Below are positions 8,409 through 16,901 of a stretch of DNA of 17,535 bases, one piece after another. The first letter of the stretch is position 1. The number at the start of each line of letters is the position of its first letter. Where the stretch lies: the NCBI GenBank assembly GCA_020343555.1, contig CP070800.1, forward strand, positions 1,811,983 to 1,829,517, written 5' to 3'. This DNA is from Dehalococcoidales bacterium. GTDB lineage: Bacteria > Chloroflexota > Dehalococcoidia > Dehalococcoidales > UBA2162. The position numbers and the translations under genes were made by a program. The notes under the pieces were generated by a model that had not been told where the DNA came from, did no database searches, and was given only the letters and a program-made list of their open reading frames with translations.

Positions 8409-10316
8409 CTAAAGGATACCCCTCTTAATGAAATCTTCGGCGACATATCCTAACTGTAATTTTTCAAGTGTTTCTTTGGTTGGTATCCCGTCCTTGTTCC
8501 AGCCGCGGTACTCGTAATAATCATCAAGGAGTTTCTGTTCAAACTCATGGTCTCTTACTGCCCAGTGATCGGCAGGAGGTACTTCGTCAACTCTTCGCAT
8601 CCCTCTCCTTATATTGAGAGCTCGTATAAGATTACGAATTCTTGTACCGGTTTCCCAGAGACTTTTTTCATCGTAATTCATGCCTGTAGTCAGGTTGATG
8701 ATAGTGGGGAGATTATGAATGTGATAGGCTACTCTTCCACCGAACTGACCTCTGAATGATGATAAGAATCCGCAAATCCCGTCGGAATCATCGAGCGTGT
8801 GCATCATCTCGTTCCACTCGGTGATAGCACAGGAGTCCAGGTTCGATATCTCGTTGCGTTTTTCCCAGTTGAGGAAGATTTGCTTGAATCTTTCATCCGG
8901 AACAGCTTCCCAGTCATCTACGAATGCCTGCCGTTCTTCCATGGTAGGGAGTGGATCCTGGGGGAAAGATCCCTCGATCTGGGTTATCGCCATCTTGTTC
9001 GCGGTTGCTATCATCAGGAAATATGGAGGATTAAGCTTACCAAGTTTTATTGGGAGTTGTTCGAATTTCTTGACGGTATTATGATCGAACGCTTCGGCAC
9101 CATTTCCTATCTGTCGAGCAGCGTGATAGACTCCGTTCGCCAGTTTGTCACCTATACCTTCTCTCCTGACGATCATGTCCATGATATGATAGAACCTGCC
9201 CCGAATATCCTCCGGCATTCCGGGAAAGTCATTTTCTGTAAGGATACCTGCATCGAGAAGCTCAAGCGTGAACGCTATGATCTGTGGTGTGGAATAGGCA
9301 TCCAGACCGTATTCCGTGGCAATTGGTAATATCTCATAACTGAAATCCAGTTCCTGGTATGATGCCATGTGATAGGTGTCTTTGGCATAACATTTATAGG
9401 AAAATCTATTACGACCCGGCCATGAAATGACGTTATGGCATTTTTTGGGGCAGTTGTAACAGCCGGTCTGACGATCCATGTAGTCGTATTTCCAGTTAGC
9501 CCACCGATCCTGTAGATCCTCATTCCAGTAATTCTTGATTCTTGTCCGGGCATTACCCCATGCAAAATTATTATGATGAAAGCTGTCATCCTCATCGACT
9601 GCCATCCAGTCGCCAACATTGTCACTGTCCTTCATAATGATGCGTAAGTCCTGACATATCTTGAATAATTCTGCCGGATTGTGGATATGAATGTCCTGGG
9701 TTCCTCGGACTGCAATTGCTTTTACCTTCTTATCACCCATGATTGCACCGACGCCAGCACGTGAGGCACAGGCATCACTGTGGTCAATGGATGCGGTAAA
9801 GACTCTGTTTTCACCTGCAAGACCTATTGCTGCTACCTGTGCTTTCTCCTGGCCAAGTTCTTCACGTATAATGGTGGCGGTCTCGTGCGTACCTTTACCG
9901 GCGAGGTGTGACGCATCTCTTATCTCAACCTTGTCATTGTGTATCCATATATATACCAGACTGGGTGCTTTGCCTTTTAGGATAATTTTGTCGTAACCGG
10001 CGTATTTCATTTCCGGACCGAAATAACTGCCCATCAGTGAATGAGCCTGGAGATTGGTTTGTGGAGAAAAGGTGTTTACAGCTACTCGATTGGCCCCGGG
10101 AACCGGAGTACCATGAAGTAAACCCGTGCTGAAAATGAGGAGATTTTCTTCCGAGAATGGTTCGGTTTCGGGAGGGACTCTATCCCAGAGTATCTTGGCT
10201 GCTGTTCCCTGACCACCAAGATATAACTCGGTGTTCCTGATATTGGTTTCTACCTTTTCTATGCTACCGGTAGTAAGGTTGATCTCAAGATTAAAACCAG
10301 TCTCTCCGTACCTCAT
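8409..10316 (-). CDS. Tungsten aldehyde:ferredoxin oxidoreductase family, BamB-like
   Basis: A 635-residue protein of the aldehyde:ferredoxin oxidoreductase family, close to the ~650 residues of BamB, the catalytic subunit of class II benzoyl-CoA reductase. It starts MRYGETGFNLEINLTTGSIE, the BamB-like opening. It has the N-terminal pterin-binding region (GANRVAVNTFSP, then SLMGSYFGPEMKYAGYD) and the [4Fe-4S] motif CYNCPKKC (C286/289/293), with the fourth ligand C496 in NLDSCAIT. These match the AOR cluster spacing. The expected cofactor is tungsten bis-pterin. The reaction could be low-potential reduction of an aromatic or alicyclic acyl-CoA, or aldehyde/acid conversion; the sequence does not decide. 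AGGGAG lies 7 bases before the ATG. It is the first gene of the minus operon, about 125 bases downstream of its predicted promoter. The family is certain; the BamB likeness is moderate. Confidence 0.88.
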   Translation of the reverse strand: MRYGETGFNLEINLTTGSIEKVETNIRNTELYLGGQGTAAKILWDRVPPETEPFSEENLLIFSTGLLHGTPVPGANRVAVNTFSPQTNLQAHSLMGSYFGPEMKYAGYDKIILKGKAPSLVYIWIHNDKVEIRDASHLAGKGTHETATIIREELGQEKAQVAAIGLAGENRVFTASIDHSDACASRAGVGAIMGDKKVKAIAVRGTQDIHIHNPAELFKICQDLRIIMKDSDNVGDWMAVDEDDSFHHNNFAWGNARTRIKNYWNEDLQDRWANWKYDYMDRQTGCYNCPKKCHNVISWPGRNRFSYKCYAKDTYHMASYQELDFSYEILPIATEYGLDAYSTPQIIAFTLELLDAGILTENDFPGMPEDIRGRFYHIMDMIVRREGIGDKLANGVYHAARQIGNGAEAFDHNTVKKFEQLPIKLGKLNPPYFLMIATANKMAITQIEGSFPQDPLPTMEERQAFVDDWEAVPDERFKQIFLNWEKRNEISNLDSCAITEWNEMMHTLDDSDGICGFLSSFRGQFGGRVAYHIHNLPTIINLTTGMNYDEKSLWETGTRIRNLIRALNIRRGMRRVDEVPPADHWAVRDHEFEQKLLDDYYEYRGWNKDGIPTKETLEKLQLGYVAEDFIKRGIL

Positions 10317-10435
10317 ATGTAAACTCCCTGAAGATTACTCAACCCCGTAATGGTGGCACGGGTGAATGTCAGTCCGGTATTCGGATGAAAGAATGATCTG
10401 TTTTGAGTATGTCACAATAATCATACTGCGTGTAT

Positions 10436-10447
10436 ATAACGTCATAT
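10436..10447 (-). repeat. Operator candidate, copy 1 of ATATGACGTTAT
   Basis: A 12-bp sequence that reads ATATGACGTTAT on the minus strand. It is an exact inverted copy of 10623-10634 and sits in the initial transcribed region of the minus promoter. Its core TGACGT is near-palindromic. The matching position relative to both -10 boxes suggests one regulator controls both operons. Confidence 0.55.
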
Positions 10448-10449
10448 GA

Positions 10450-10478
10450 ATAGTATCACGCACACATTTGTATGTCAA
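10450..10478 (-). promoter_or_regulatory. Predicted promoter of the minus-strand operon
   Basis: On the minus strand, TTGACA (10478-10473), a 17-base spacer and TACTAT (10455-10450) give a good sigma-70-like promoter. The 12-mer ATATGACGTTAT begins 2 bases after the -10, over the expected transcription start. The leader to the ATG at 10316 would be about 125 bases. Confidence 0.55.
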
Positions 10479-10590
10479 CACTGGCAGTGCGAAATATGCC
10501 ATGAAATAGTATCATATATCTAAAGAATGATTTATGCAAACAGACTATTCATCATACCCTCTCCTCAGTCTCAAAACACTATTGGCGCTA

Positions 10591-10620
10591 TTGACATATA
10601 CCTCGACGACATGTCATTAT
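10591..10620 (+). promoter_or_regulatory. Predicted promoter of the plus-strand operon
   Basis: TTGACA (10591-10596), an 18-base spacer and CATTAT (10615-10620; 4 of 6 consensus bases) precede the HdrD-like gene at 10713. As in the opposing promoter, the 12-mer ATATGACGTTAT starts exactly 2 bases after the -10. A TGACAT/ATGTCA dyad spans the -35 to -10 interval. Confidence 0.5.
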
Positions 10621-10622
10621 GG

Positions 10623-10634
10623 ATATGACGTTAT
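10623..10634 (+). repeat. Operator candidate, copy 2 of ATATGACGTTAT
   Basis: An exact copy, on the plus strand, of the 12-mer at 10436-10447. It sits 2 bases after the plus-strand -10, over the expected transcription start. A weaker relative, ATAACGCTATAT, occurs at 2025-2036 downstream of the paaX promoter and differs from the inverse of the 12-mer at two positions. Confidence 0.55.
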
Positions 10635-10712
10635 TTTTACGCTGTCAAACAATAGTGACATACTATTTCAATCAGAAATGTAGGAAATGCAACGGGAAAG
10701 GTACGGAGTGAC

Positions 10713-11861
10713 ATGCAGGCATTAACACCATACCCGGAAGTGATCGATCTTATTAAAGAAGAGGGCGGTGATCCTCTTAAATTATGTTACCAATGTGGAA
10801 CCTGTTCAGCCACGTGTCCATGGAATCTGGTGAAGAATTTTATAGTTAGAAAGGTTATGCACCAGGGACAGCTAGGACTGATTGACTTCGAAAGCGAAGA
10901 GCTATGGATGTGTGCCACCTGTAAAGCATGTGTCGACAGGTGCCCCCGCGGGGTAGCAATAATCGATGTCATACGGGCAATGAGAAGGGCGATTGTTGAA
11001 TTCAGCGTTGGCGGTATTCCTGACGGCTTGCGAATATCGATGAAGAATATTTCCGCTACCGGAAATCCACTCGGTGAATTGGAAGAAAACCGGGCCGACT
11101 GGACGAAGGATCTTGATATAAAACCTTACTCCAAGGGCATGGACGTACTTTACTTTTCATGCTGTATACCTGCCTATGATCCGAGTGTCCAGAGGGTAGC
11201 AAGAGCAACTGCAAACGTATTGAAAAAGGCTGGCGTGAAGTTCGGAATACTCGGTACCGCGGAAAAATGCTGCGGTGAAAGTGTCCGAAAAGCCGGTAAC
11301 GAGGATCTTTTCAAGGCACTGGCTGAGACTAACATAAGCAACTTTAAAGAAGCCGGAGTTACCCGTATAGTAGCTACTTCGTCCCATTGCTATAATACAT
11401 TTAAGAATGAATATCCCGAACTTGGCGGCGAATTCGAAATCCTTCATTCTTCCCAGTTTATCGCCGAACTCATCGATGAAGAAAAAATAACGTTTTCTAA
11501 AGAGATAAATAAGAAAGTTACTTACCATGACGCCTGTTATCTTGGAAGGCACAACGATGTTTATGATGAACCGAGGAAAGTCCTCCAGAGTATCCCGGGG
11601 ATTGAGCTGGTTGAAATGACCGATAATCGAGAAAACAGTTTATGTTGCGGTGGTGGTGGTGGAAGAATCTGGATGGATACTAAAAAGGGTGAACGGTTCA
11701 GCGATTTGCGAATTGAGCAGGCGATAGAAACAGGAGCTGAAATCCTTGCTGCTGCCTGCCCCTATTGTATTCTTAACTTCGAAGACGGTCTTCGTTCAGG
11801 AGAAAACGAAGACGCTCTGGTTATAAAAGATATCGCCGAACTAGTTGATGAAGCGATGTAG
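10713..11861 (+). CDS. HdrD-like fusion of HdrC and HdrB domains (BamD-like)
   Basis: A 382-residue iron-sulfur oxidoreductase. The N-terminal HdrC part holds two [4Fe-4S] motifs, C25/28/31/35 and C67/70/73/77. The HdrB part holds two CCG modules: C150-C151, C186-C187 and C226 (with S-S-H-C in place of a usual CxxC pair), then C275, C311-C312, C349 and C352. This is the layout of HdrD, of BamD in class II benzoyl-CoA reductase operons, and of related GlpC/LutA-type proteins. It starts the plus operon; GGAG lies 4 bases before its ATG. The first CCG module looks less complete than the second, so perhaps only one noncubane cluster forms. It is probably the electron acceptor/donor subunit of the second Hdr set; its substrate is unknown. 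Confidence 0.85.
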   Translation: MQALTPYPEVIDLIKEEGGDPLKLCYQCGTCSATCPWNLVKNFIVRKVMHQGQLGLIDFESEELWMCATCKACVDRCPRGVAIIDVIRAMRRAIVEFSVGGIPDGLRISMKNISATGNPLGELEENRADWTKDLDIKPYSKGMDVLYFSCCIPAYDPSVQRVARATANVLKKAGVKFGILGTAEKCCGESVRKAGNEDLFKALAETNISNFKEAGVTRIVATSSHCYNTFKNEYPELGGEFEILHSSQFIAELIDEEKITFSKEINKKVTYHDACYLGRHNDVYDEPRKVLQSIPGIELVEMTDNRENSLCCGGGGGRIWMDTKKGERFSDLRIEQAIETGAEILAAACPYCILNFEDGLRSGENEDALVIKDIAELVDEAM

Positions 11862-11869
11862 AGAAGTTT

Positions 11870-11874
11870 GGAGG
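11870..11874 (+). promoter_or_regulatory. Shine-Dalgarno that fixes the hdrA start
   Basis: GGAGG lies 8 bases before ATG 11883. A longer in-frame start, TTG 11868, would overlap this site and has no ribosome binding site of its own, so ATG 11883 is chosen. Confidence 0.75.
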
Positions 11875-11882
11875 CTCGTTCA

Positions 11883-13856
11883 ATGGATGAGAAACCTCGA
11901 ATAGGCGTTTACGTGTGCCACTGTGGAATGAATATTGCCGGTGTTGTCGACGTAGCATCGGTCGCTGAATATGCAGCCGGACTTCCTGATGTAGTGGTAG
12001 CAAAAGATTATATGTACATGTGTTCTGACCCCGGTCAGAACATGATCAAGGAAGATATCAAGGAGAATAATCTCAACCGGGTTGTCGTTGCTTCGTGTTC
12101 TCCAATGCTGCATGAACACACCTTTAGAGTTGCCTGCCAGGAAGCTGGAATAAATCCTTATATGTTTGAAATGGCGAATATCCGTGAGCAGGATTCCTGG
12201 GTGACCGCTGATAAAGATGATGCCACCGAGAAAGCCAAGTCGACCGTCGAAGCTGCCGTACGCTGGGTACAGCACCAGCAGCCGCTGGAAGTCAGGGAAG
12301 TATCGGTAAATCCTAACGTGATGGTTGTCGGCGGCGGGATTGCCGGAATGAGAGCGGCACTCGATATAGCCAACTCGGGGAATAAGGTTTACTTGGTAGA
12401 ACGCGAACCCAGTATCGGCGGTCATATGGCCCAGTTCGATAAAACGTTCCCGACTCTTGACTGCGCAAGCTGTATTTTTACTCCTCTTCTCAGTGAAGTC
12501 GGGAGAAACGAGAATATCGAGTTGATGGCTTACAGCGAAGTTGAAGAAGTAAACGGCTATATCGGAAATTTCACCATTAAAGTCAGGCAAAAAGCGCGAT
12601 ATATTGATGCAGATAAATGTACTGGGTGCAGCACCTGTGTTGAAAAGTGCCCGTTTAAGGTACCAAGCACATTTGACGAAGGAATGAACAACAGAAAGGT
12701 TGTTTATATACCTTTTGCTCAGGCGATACCGAATATAGCGACAATTGATGCTGAACACTGTAAGTACCTTGAAGACGGAAAATGTGGAGCCTGTAAGAAA
12801 TTCTGCCAGGCTGATGCGGTGGATTTTGAGCAAAAGGATGAAATCGTTGAGGTAGAAGTCGGATCGGTAATTCTTGCCACTGGGTACGATCCATTCGATC
12901 CTGCCCAGATAGAACGCTACGGGTACGGAAAATATGATAACGTTATTACTGCTCTCCAGTTCGAAAGAATGAGCAACGCATCCGGGCCGACGCTTGGCGA
13001 GATTCAATTAGCTGATGGCTCAAAACCTGAAAGTGTAGCAATTGTACACTGTGTCGGTAGCAGGGATACTAACTATCACGAATACTGTTCAAGAGTCTGC
13101 TGTATGTATGCTCTGAAATATTCGCACCTTATCAAGGAAAAGACAGAAGCCAATGTGTACCAGATGTACATCGATATGAGGTGTTTCGGTAAAGGTTACG
13201 AAGAGTTTTATAACAGACTTGCTGATGAGGACACTACTTTTATTAGAGGAAAAGTAGGGCAGATAACAGATAAAGCTATTAGCGATGAAGAACAGGGTAA
13301 ACTGGTCGTGGTCGTTGAGGATACTTTGCTTGGCAGTATCGTTCGCGTTCCGGTAGACATGGTCGTCCTGTGTACGGCACTGGAACCGAGAGAAGATGCA
13401 AATGAAGTCGCCCAGCTTTTCGGTATTAACCGAAGTGCCGACGGATTTTTCCTTGAAAGACATCCGAAACTCGATCCTGTCGCAACAATGAGTGACGGCC
13501 TTTATCTGGCAGGATGCTGCCAGGGACCGAAAGACATACCGGACACTGTCGCTCAGGCTTCGGCGGCAGCCGGAAAAGTCTTATCCATGATAAGCAGAGG
13601 TAAGGTTGAAGTTGAAGCTGCTACTGCGTCTGTTGATGAAGAGGTGTGTACCGGTTGCGGACAGTGCGCCGCGGTATGTGCCTACAAGGCTATAGAAATA
13701 GATGAAAAACGGAAAATTGCCGAAGTCAATGCAGCTCTTTGTAAAGGATGTGGATCATGCGCAGCTCAATGTCCTTCAAGCGCAATTCAGCATAAGAACT
13801 GGACACCGAAACAATTTTTCGAGAAAGTAGACGCAGCTACGCGGGTGTATTTATAG
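11883..13856 (+). CDS. hdrA: HdrA-like FAD/iron-sulfur protein
   Basis: A 657-residue protein matching the usual length of HdrA. The N-terminal domain opens with IGVYVCHCGMNIAGVVD and contains the CSDPGQ motif (47-52). The thioredoxin-reductase-like FAD domain has GGGIAG (150-155). The signature FPTLDCASC has C194 and C197; Cys stands where the other operon's HdrA has selenocysteine. A ferredoxin insert has C246/249/252/256 and C293/301/304/308. Two C-terminal [4Fe-4S] motifs lie at C589/592/595/599 and C620/623/626/630. In HdrABC-Mvh complexes HdrA holds the bifurcating flavin; QmoA and BamE are relatives. It follows the HdrD-like gene by 21 bases and precedes the tandem HdrA by 9, so all three are surely cotranscribed. 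Confidence 0.92.
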   Translation: MDEKPRIGVYVCHCGMNIAGVVDVASVAEYAAGLPDVVVAKDYMYMCSDPGQNMIKEDIKENNLNRVVVASCSPMLHEHTFRVACQEAGINPYMFEMANIREQDSWVTADKDDATEKAKSTVEAAVRWVQHQQPLEVREVSVNPNVMVVGGGIAGMRAALDIANSGNKVYLVEREPSIGGHMAQFDKTFPTLDCASCIFTPLLSEVGRNENIELMAYSEVEEVNGYIGNFTIKVRQKARYIDADKCTGCSTCVEKCPFKVPSTFDEGMNNRKVVYIPFAQAIPNIATIDAEHCKYLEDGKCGACKKFCQADAVDFEQKDEIVEVEVGSVILATGYDPFDPAQIERYGYGKYDNVITALQFERMSNASGPTLGEIQLADGSKPESVAIVHCVGSRDTNYHEYCSRVCCMYALKYSHLIKEKTEANVYQMYIDMRCFGKGYEEFYNRLADEDTTFIRGKVGQITDKAISDEEQGKLVVVVEDTLLGSIVRVPVDMVVLCTALEPREDANEVAQLFGINRSADGFFLERHPKLDPVATMSDGLYLAGCCQGPKDIPDTVAQASAAAGKVLSMISRGKVEVEAATASVDEEVCTGCGQCAAVCAYKAIEIDEKRKIAEVNAALCKGCGSCAAQCPSSAIQHKNWTPKQFFEKVDAATRVYL

Positions 13857-13865
13857 AGAGAAGAG

Positions 13866-16800
13866 ATGGCGGACAGTAAAGAACATTCAGTCCTTGTTAT
13901 AGGCGCGGGTGTCGGCGGTGTCAAAGCGTCTCTTGAACTTGCCGAATCAGGATTAAAAGTCTATCTGTGCGACCTTAGCCCTGATATAGGCGGTACACTC
14001 ATGCAGATGGACAAATGGTTTCCGAACAGTCACTGCGGAATGTGCCAGATGTTGCCTCTGGTCGTTGGCGATGAGTCCGTTCAATTCTGCCTTAGACGTG
14101 GACTGAACCACCCAAATATCGAATTTCTCCCCCTGACATCGGTCGAAAAACTTGAAGGTCAGGCTGGGGATTTTACAGTGATCCTGAAGAAAACATCCAT
14201 GGGCGTGAAACGTGATCTATGCTCAGGTTGCGGTCTCTGTGCTGAAGTCTGCCCGATTGAAGTCGACAGCGAATTTAACCAGGGACTCGAAAAAAGAAAA
14301 GCTATATATGTAAGAAATCCGATGGTTGCTTCTAATGCGTACCTTATCGACTGGAACAGCTGCACGAAGTGCGGTTTATGTGCAGAGAAATGCCCGAATA
14401 GCGCGATCGATCTGGATGCACAGGAAGAGACTCTGGAGATAAAAACCGGAGCTGTCATACTCTCAACCGGCTTCGAGGAATTCAATGCCAAGAAGACAAG
14501 CGAATACGGATACCAGCGTTTTCCGAACGTATTGACAAGCATTGAGATGGAAAGAATGTTGAGCCCGTCAGGACCGACCGATGGAAATTTGCAGCGGACC
14601 TCGGATGGAATTATGCCTTCGTCACTGGCATTTCTGCAGTGTGTCGGTTCGAGAGAGCTAGAATATAACTACTGCTCGTCTGCCTGCTGCATGTATGCCA
14701 TTAAAGAAGCTGTCCTGGCCAAGGAAGTAAATCCGGATATAGATATAACCATTTTCTACATGGACATTCGGGCTTTCGGTAAGGGCAACTATAAGTACTT
14801 CCTGGAAGCCAGAGATAAGTACGGTATCAAATTTGTCAGAACGCGGGTGCCAGCCATAAAACGCGATTTCCTGACGGATAATATTCTGCTGTCTGCAAGA
14901 GATGAAAATGGTAGCATAAACGATTATTCTTTCGAGATGGTGGTATTGTCGGTCGGGCAAGTGCCACCACCGGGATTTTCAGACTTGAGTGATGCTCTAG
15001 GGTTGGAGACAAACCGGTGGGGATTCTGCGAAAGCAACATATTTTCGCCGGTCGAAACGAGTAAAGAAGGTATCTTTGTATGCGGTTCAGCTTCGGCACC
15101 GAAAGACATTGCCGATACCCTTGTTGAGGCCGGGGCGGCAGCCAACAGGGTAATGTCCTTATTATCTGTATCTCGGACCATAGAAGAACCAACTGAAGAA
15201 GTTAATGAAGAGTTGGATGAAGAAACCGGAACTGCAGTAATAATATGTGGCTGTGGTGGTGAAATTGGATCGGTAATCGATATCGATCGGATCCTGGAGT
15301 ATAGTAAAGGATTACCCGGCGTGGTCTATGCATCAAAATCCGATTTCTTATGCGAGAAAGATGGATTTTCCAGGCTGGCTGATGAAGTAAAACAGGCCAA
15401 AGCCGGTAAACTGGTGATTGCTGCCTGTCCTTCCACGATCATAGCCGGGCAGATGAACCAGGCGTTTAAAGATGCCGGACTTAACAAAGTATTTACTCAG
15501 TTTATTAACCTTCGGGAAGGCATTGCCTGGGTGCATAAGGATGAACCGGAAGCGGCAACGGAAAAAGCCAGGAAACTTATCGCCATGGCTGCTGAAAGAG
15601 CAAGACTCCAACAGAACACTGCACTACAGTCAAGTACAGTAAATGGAGGAGCTCTTGTTATAGGCGGAGGTTTGAGCGGAATGATAGCCGCTTCATCCAT
15701 CGCTGAACAGGGATACGAAGTTCACCTTGTTGAGAGATCGGATAAACTGGGAGGGAATCTTCAACATATTCACACTACTCTTTCCGGTGATGATCCTCAG
15801 AAATTACTGTCGGATACTGTAAAAGGTATTGAAGAAAATACCCTGATTGATGTGTACCTGGATTCTGAAATCAAGGAATGTTCCGGGTATGCCGGGAATT
15901 TTGTCGTTACGATCGTAACCGGTGACGAAGAAATTCCGCTTCAGGTCGGTTCAGTGATACTTGCCACAGGAGGTAGTGAGTACGAACCTCAAGAGTATTC
16001 CTGTAAAGAAAGTGATAGCATTATCACCCAGTCCGAACTGGAACAGAAAATTGTTTCCGGTGATTTGGAAGTTGAAAACATGAGTTCCGTGGTGATGATA
16101 CAGTGTGTCGGCTCACGGAATGCAGAGAGACCATACTGCAGTCGCATCTGCTGCAGCCAGGCGATCAAGAATTCACTGGAGATAAAGAAACAGAATCCGG
16201 ATTGCCGGGTATACGTTCTTTATCGTGACATTATGAGTTATGGTTTTCTAGAAGAATATTACACGAAAGCCAGGGAAGCCGGTGTGATATTTATCAGGTA
16301 TAACGAAGATGACGAACCTCGTGTTATTGCCGAAGGCGGAAAAGTAACGGTTGAGTTTCAAGAGCCTGCACTGGGAGACACGATAACTCTGGAGACGGAT
16401 ATAGTTGTATTAAGTCCGGCAGTATTGCCCCAGGAAAGTAATGCCGGATTGGCTGATATGCTTGACCTGGAACTGACTGAAAACGGTTTCTTTAAAGAAG
16501 CGGAAGTAAAATTCCGCCCGGTAGATTTTACCCGTGAAGGTATCTACGCTTGCGGCTTGGCGTTATATCCCAGGAACGTGAGTGAGAGTATAACTGAAGC
16601 TCAGGCTGCTGCGCAAAGAGCAGTAACGTTGCTTGGTCGTGGTCGACTTCAGGCATCACCTATCGTCGCAGAGGTCAATCCCAGGTGGTGTACCGGCTGT
16701 GAACTTTGTATTGAAGCATGTCCTTATGGAGCGAGAATAAAGGATATTATGAAAGGTATCGTCGTGGTAAGGGAAGCATTATGCCAGGGGTGTGGTGCCT

Positions 16801-16886
16801 GTGCTGCCGTATGTCCCAGTGGTGCTACCAGGCTGAGACAATTTACCGATAAACAGGTATTCTCGATGATCGATGCGGGAATATAG
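13866..16886 (+). CDS. Tandem HdrA-like flavoprotein without MvhD domain
   Basis: A 1006-residue protein made of two HdrA-like halves. Half 1: FAD motif GAGVGG (13-18), WFPNSHCGMC with C57/C60, ferredoxin motifs C119/122/125/129 and C166/169/172/176, then GSRELEYNYCSSACC. An acidic linker (about 439-455) leads to half 2, which begins VIICGCGGEIGSV near 456 and has a second FAD motif GGGLSG near 598. The region of the DCxxC motif reads HIHTTLSG instead. YCSRICC follows, then C-terminal clusters C942/945/948/952 and C973/976/979/983. It is a paralogue of the first 1015 or so residues of the minus-strand fusion, but stops where that one continues into MvhD. It probably extends the electron relay between HdrA and MvhD/FrhB, with two flavins expected. 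Confidence 0.88.
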   Translation: MADSKEHSVLVIGAGVGGVKASLELAESGLKVYLCDLSPDIGGTLMQMDKWFPNSHCGMCQMLPLVVGDESVQFCLRRGLNHPNIEFLPLTSVEKLEGQAGDFTVILKKTSMGVKRDLCSGCGLCAEVCPIEVDSEFNQGLEKRKAIYVRNPMVASNAYLIDWNSCTKCGLCAEKCPNSAIDLDAQEETLEIKTGAVILSTGFEEFNAKKTSEYGYQRFPNVLTSIEMERMLSPSGPTDGNLQRTSDGIMPSSLAFLQCVGSRELEYNYCSSACCMYAIKEAVLAKEVNPDIDITIFYMDIRAFGKGNYKYFLEARDKYGIKFVRTRVPAIKRDFLTDNILLSARDENGSINDYSFEMVVLSVGQVPPPGFSDLSDALGLETNRWGFCESNIFSPVETSKEGIFVCGSASAPKDIADTLVEAGAAANRVMSLLSVSRTIEEPTEEVNEELDEETGTAVIICGCGGEIGSVIDIDRILEYSKGLPGVVYASKSDFLCEKDGFSRLADEVKQAKAGKLVIAACPSTIIAGQMNQAFKDAGLNKVFTQFINLREGIAWVHKDEPEAATEKARKLIAMAAERARLQQNTALQSSTVNGGALVIGGGLSGMIAASSIAEQGYEVHLVERSDKLGGNLQHIHTTLSGDDPQKLLSDTVKGIEENTLIDVYLDSEIKECSGYAGNFVVTIVTGDEEIPLQVGSVILATGGSEYEPQEYSCKESDSIITQSELEQKIVSGDLEVENMSSVVMIQCVGSRNAERPYCSRICCSQAIKNSLEIKKQNPDCRVYVLYRDIMSYGFLEEYYTKAREAGVIFIRYNEDDEPRVIAEGGKVTVEFQEPALGDTITLETDIVVLSPAVLPQESNAGLADMLDLELTENGFFKEAEVKFRPVDFTREGIYACGLALYPRNVSESITEAQAAAQRAVTLLGRGRLQASPIVAEVNPRWCTGCELCIEACPYGARIKDIMKGIVVVREALCQGCGACAAVCPSGATRLRQFTDKQVFSMIDAGI

Positions 16887-16901
16887 ACGGGGAGACAGAT
16901 A

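Larger units (their letters stand above)
10317..10712. promoter_or_regulatory. Divergent control region of the two Hdr operons
   Basis: A 396-base gene-free stretch between the starts of the tungsten enzyme and the HdrD-like protein. It holds two outward-facing promoter-like sequences, a 12-bp sequence placed symmetrically behind each, and several smaller dyads: CACTG-G-CAGTG at 10479-10489, TGACAT/ATGTCA at 10592-10616, AATAGT-GACAT-ACTATT at 10651-10667. The 10-mer AATAGTATCA occurs at 10449-10458 and 10505-10514. Both operons would have leaders of about 85-130 bases. No small gene, RNA gene or known riboswitch was recognised in it. Confidence 0.65.

Noticed and set aside
2885..10316. Naming the minus operon as a benzoyl-CoA reductase (bam) operon
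   Set aside because: Only BamB, BamC and Hdr-like parts are seen; NuoE/F/G-like genes and aromatic pathway enzymes are absent from the window, so the substrate is not supported.
11868..11882. TTG start adding five residues to HdrA
   Set aside because: It would overlap the GGAGG ribosome binding site of ATG 11883, and HdrA proteins start close to the VCHCG motif.
11880..13007. A 375-residue open frame on the minus strand
   Set aside because: It is antisense to a well-supported hdrA gene and has no recognisable domain.
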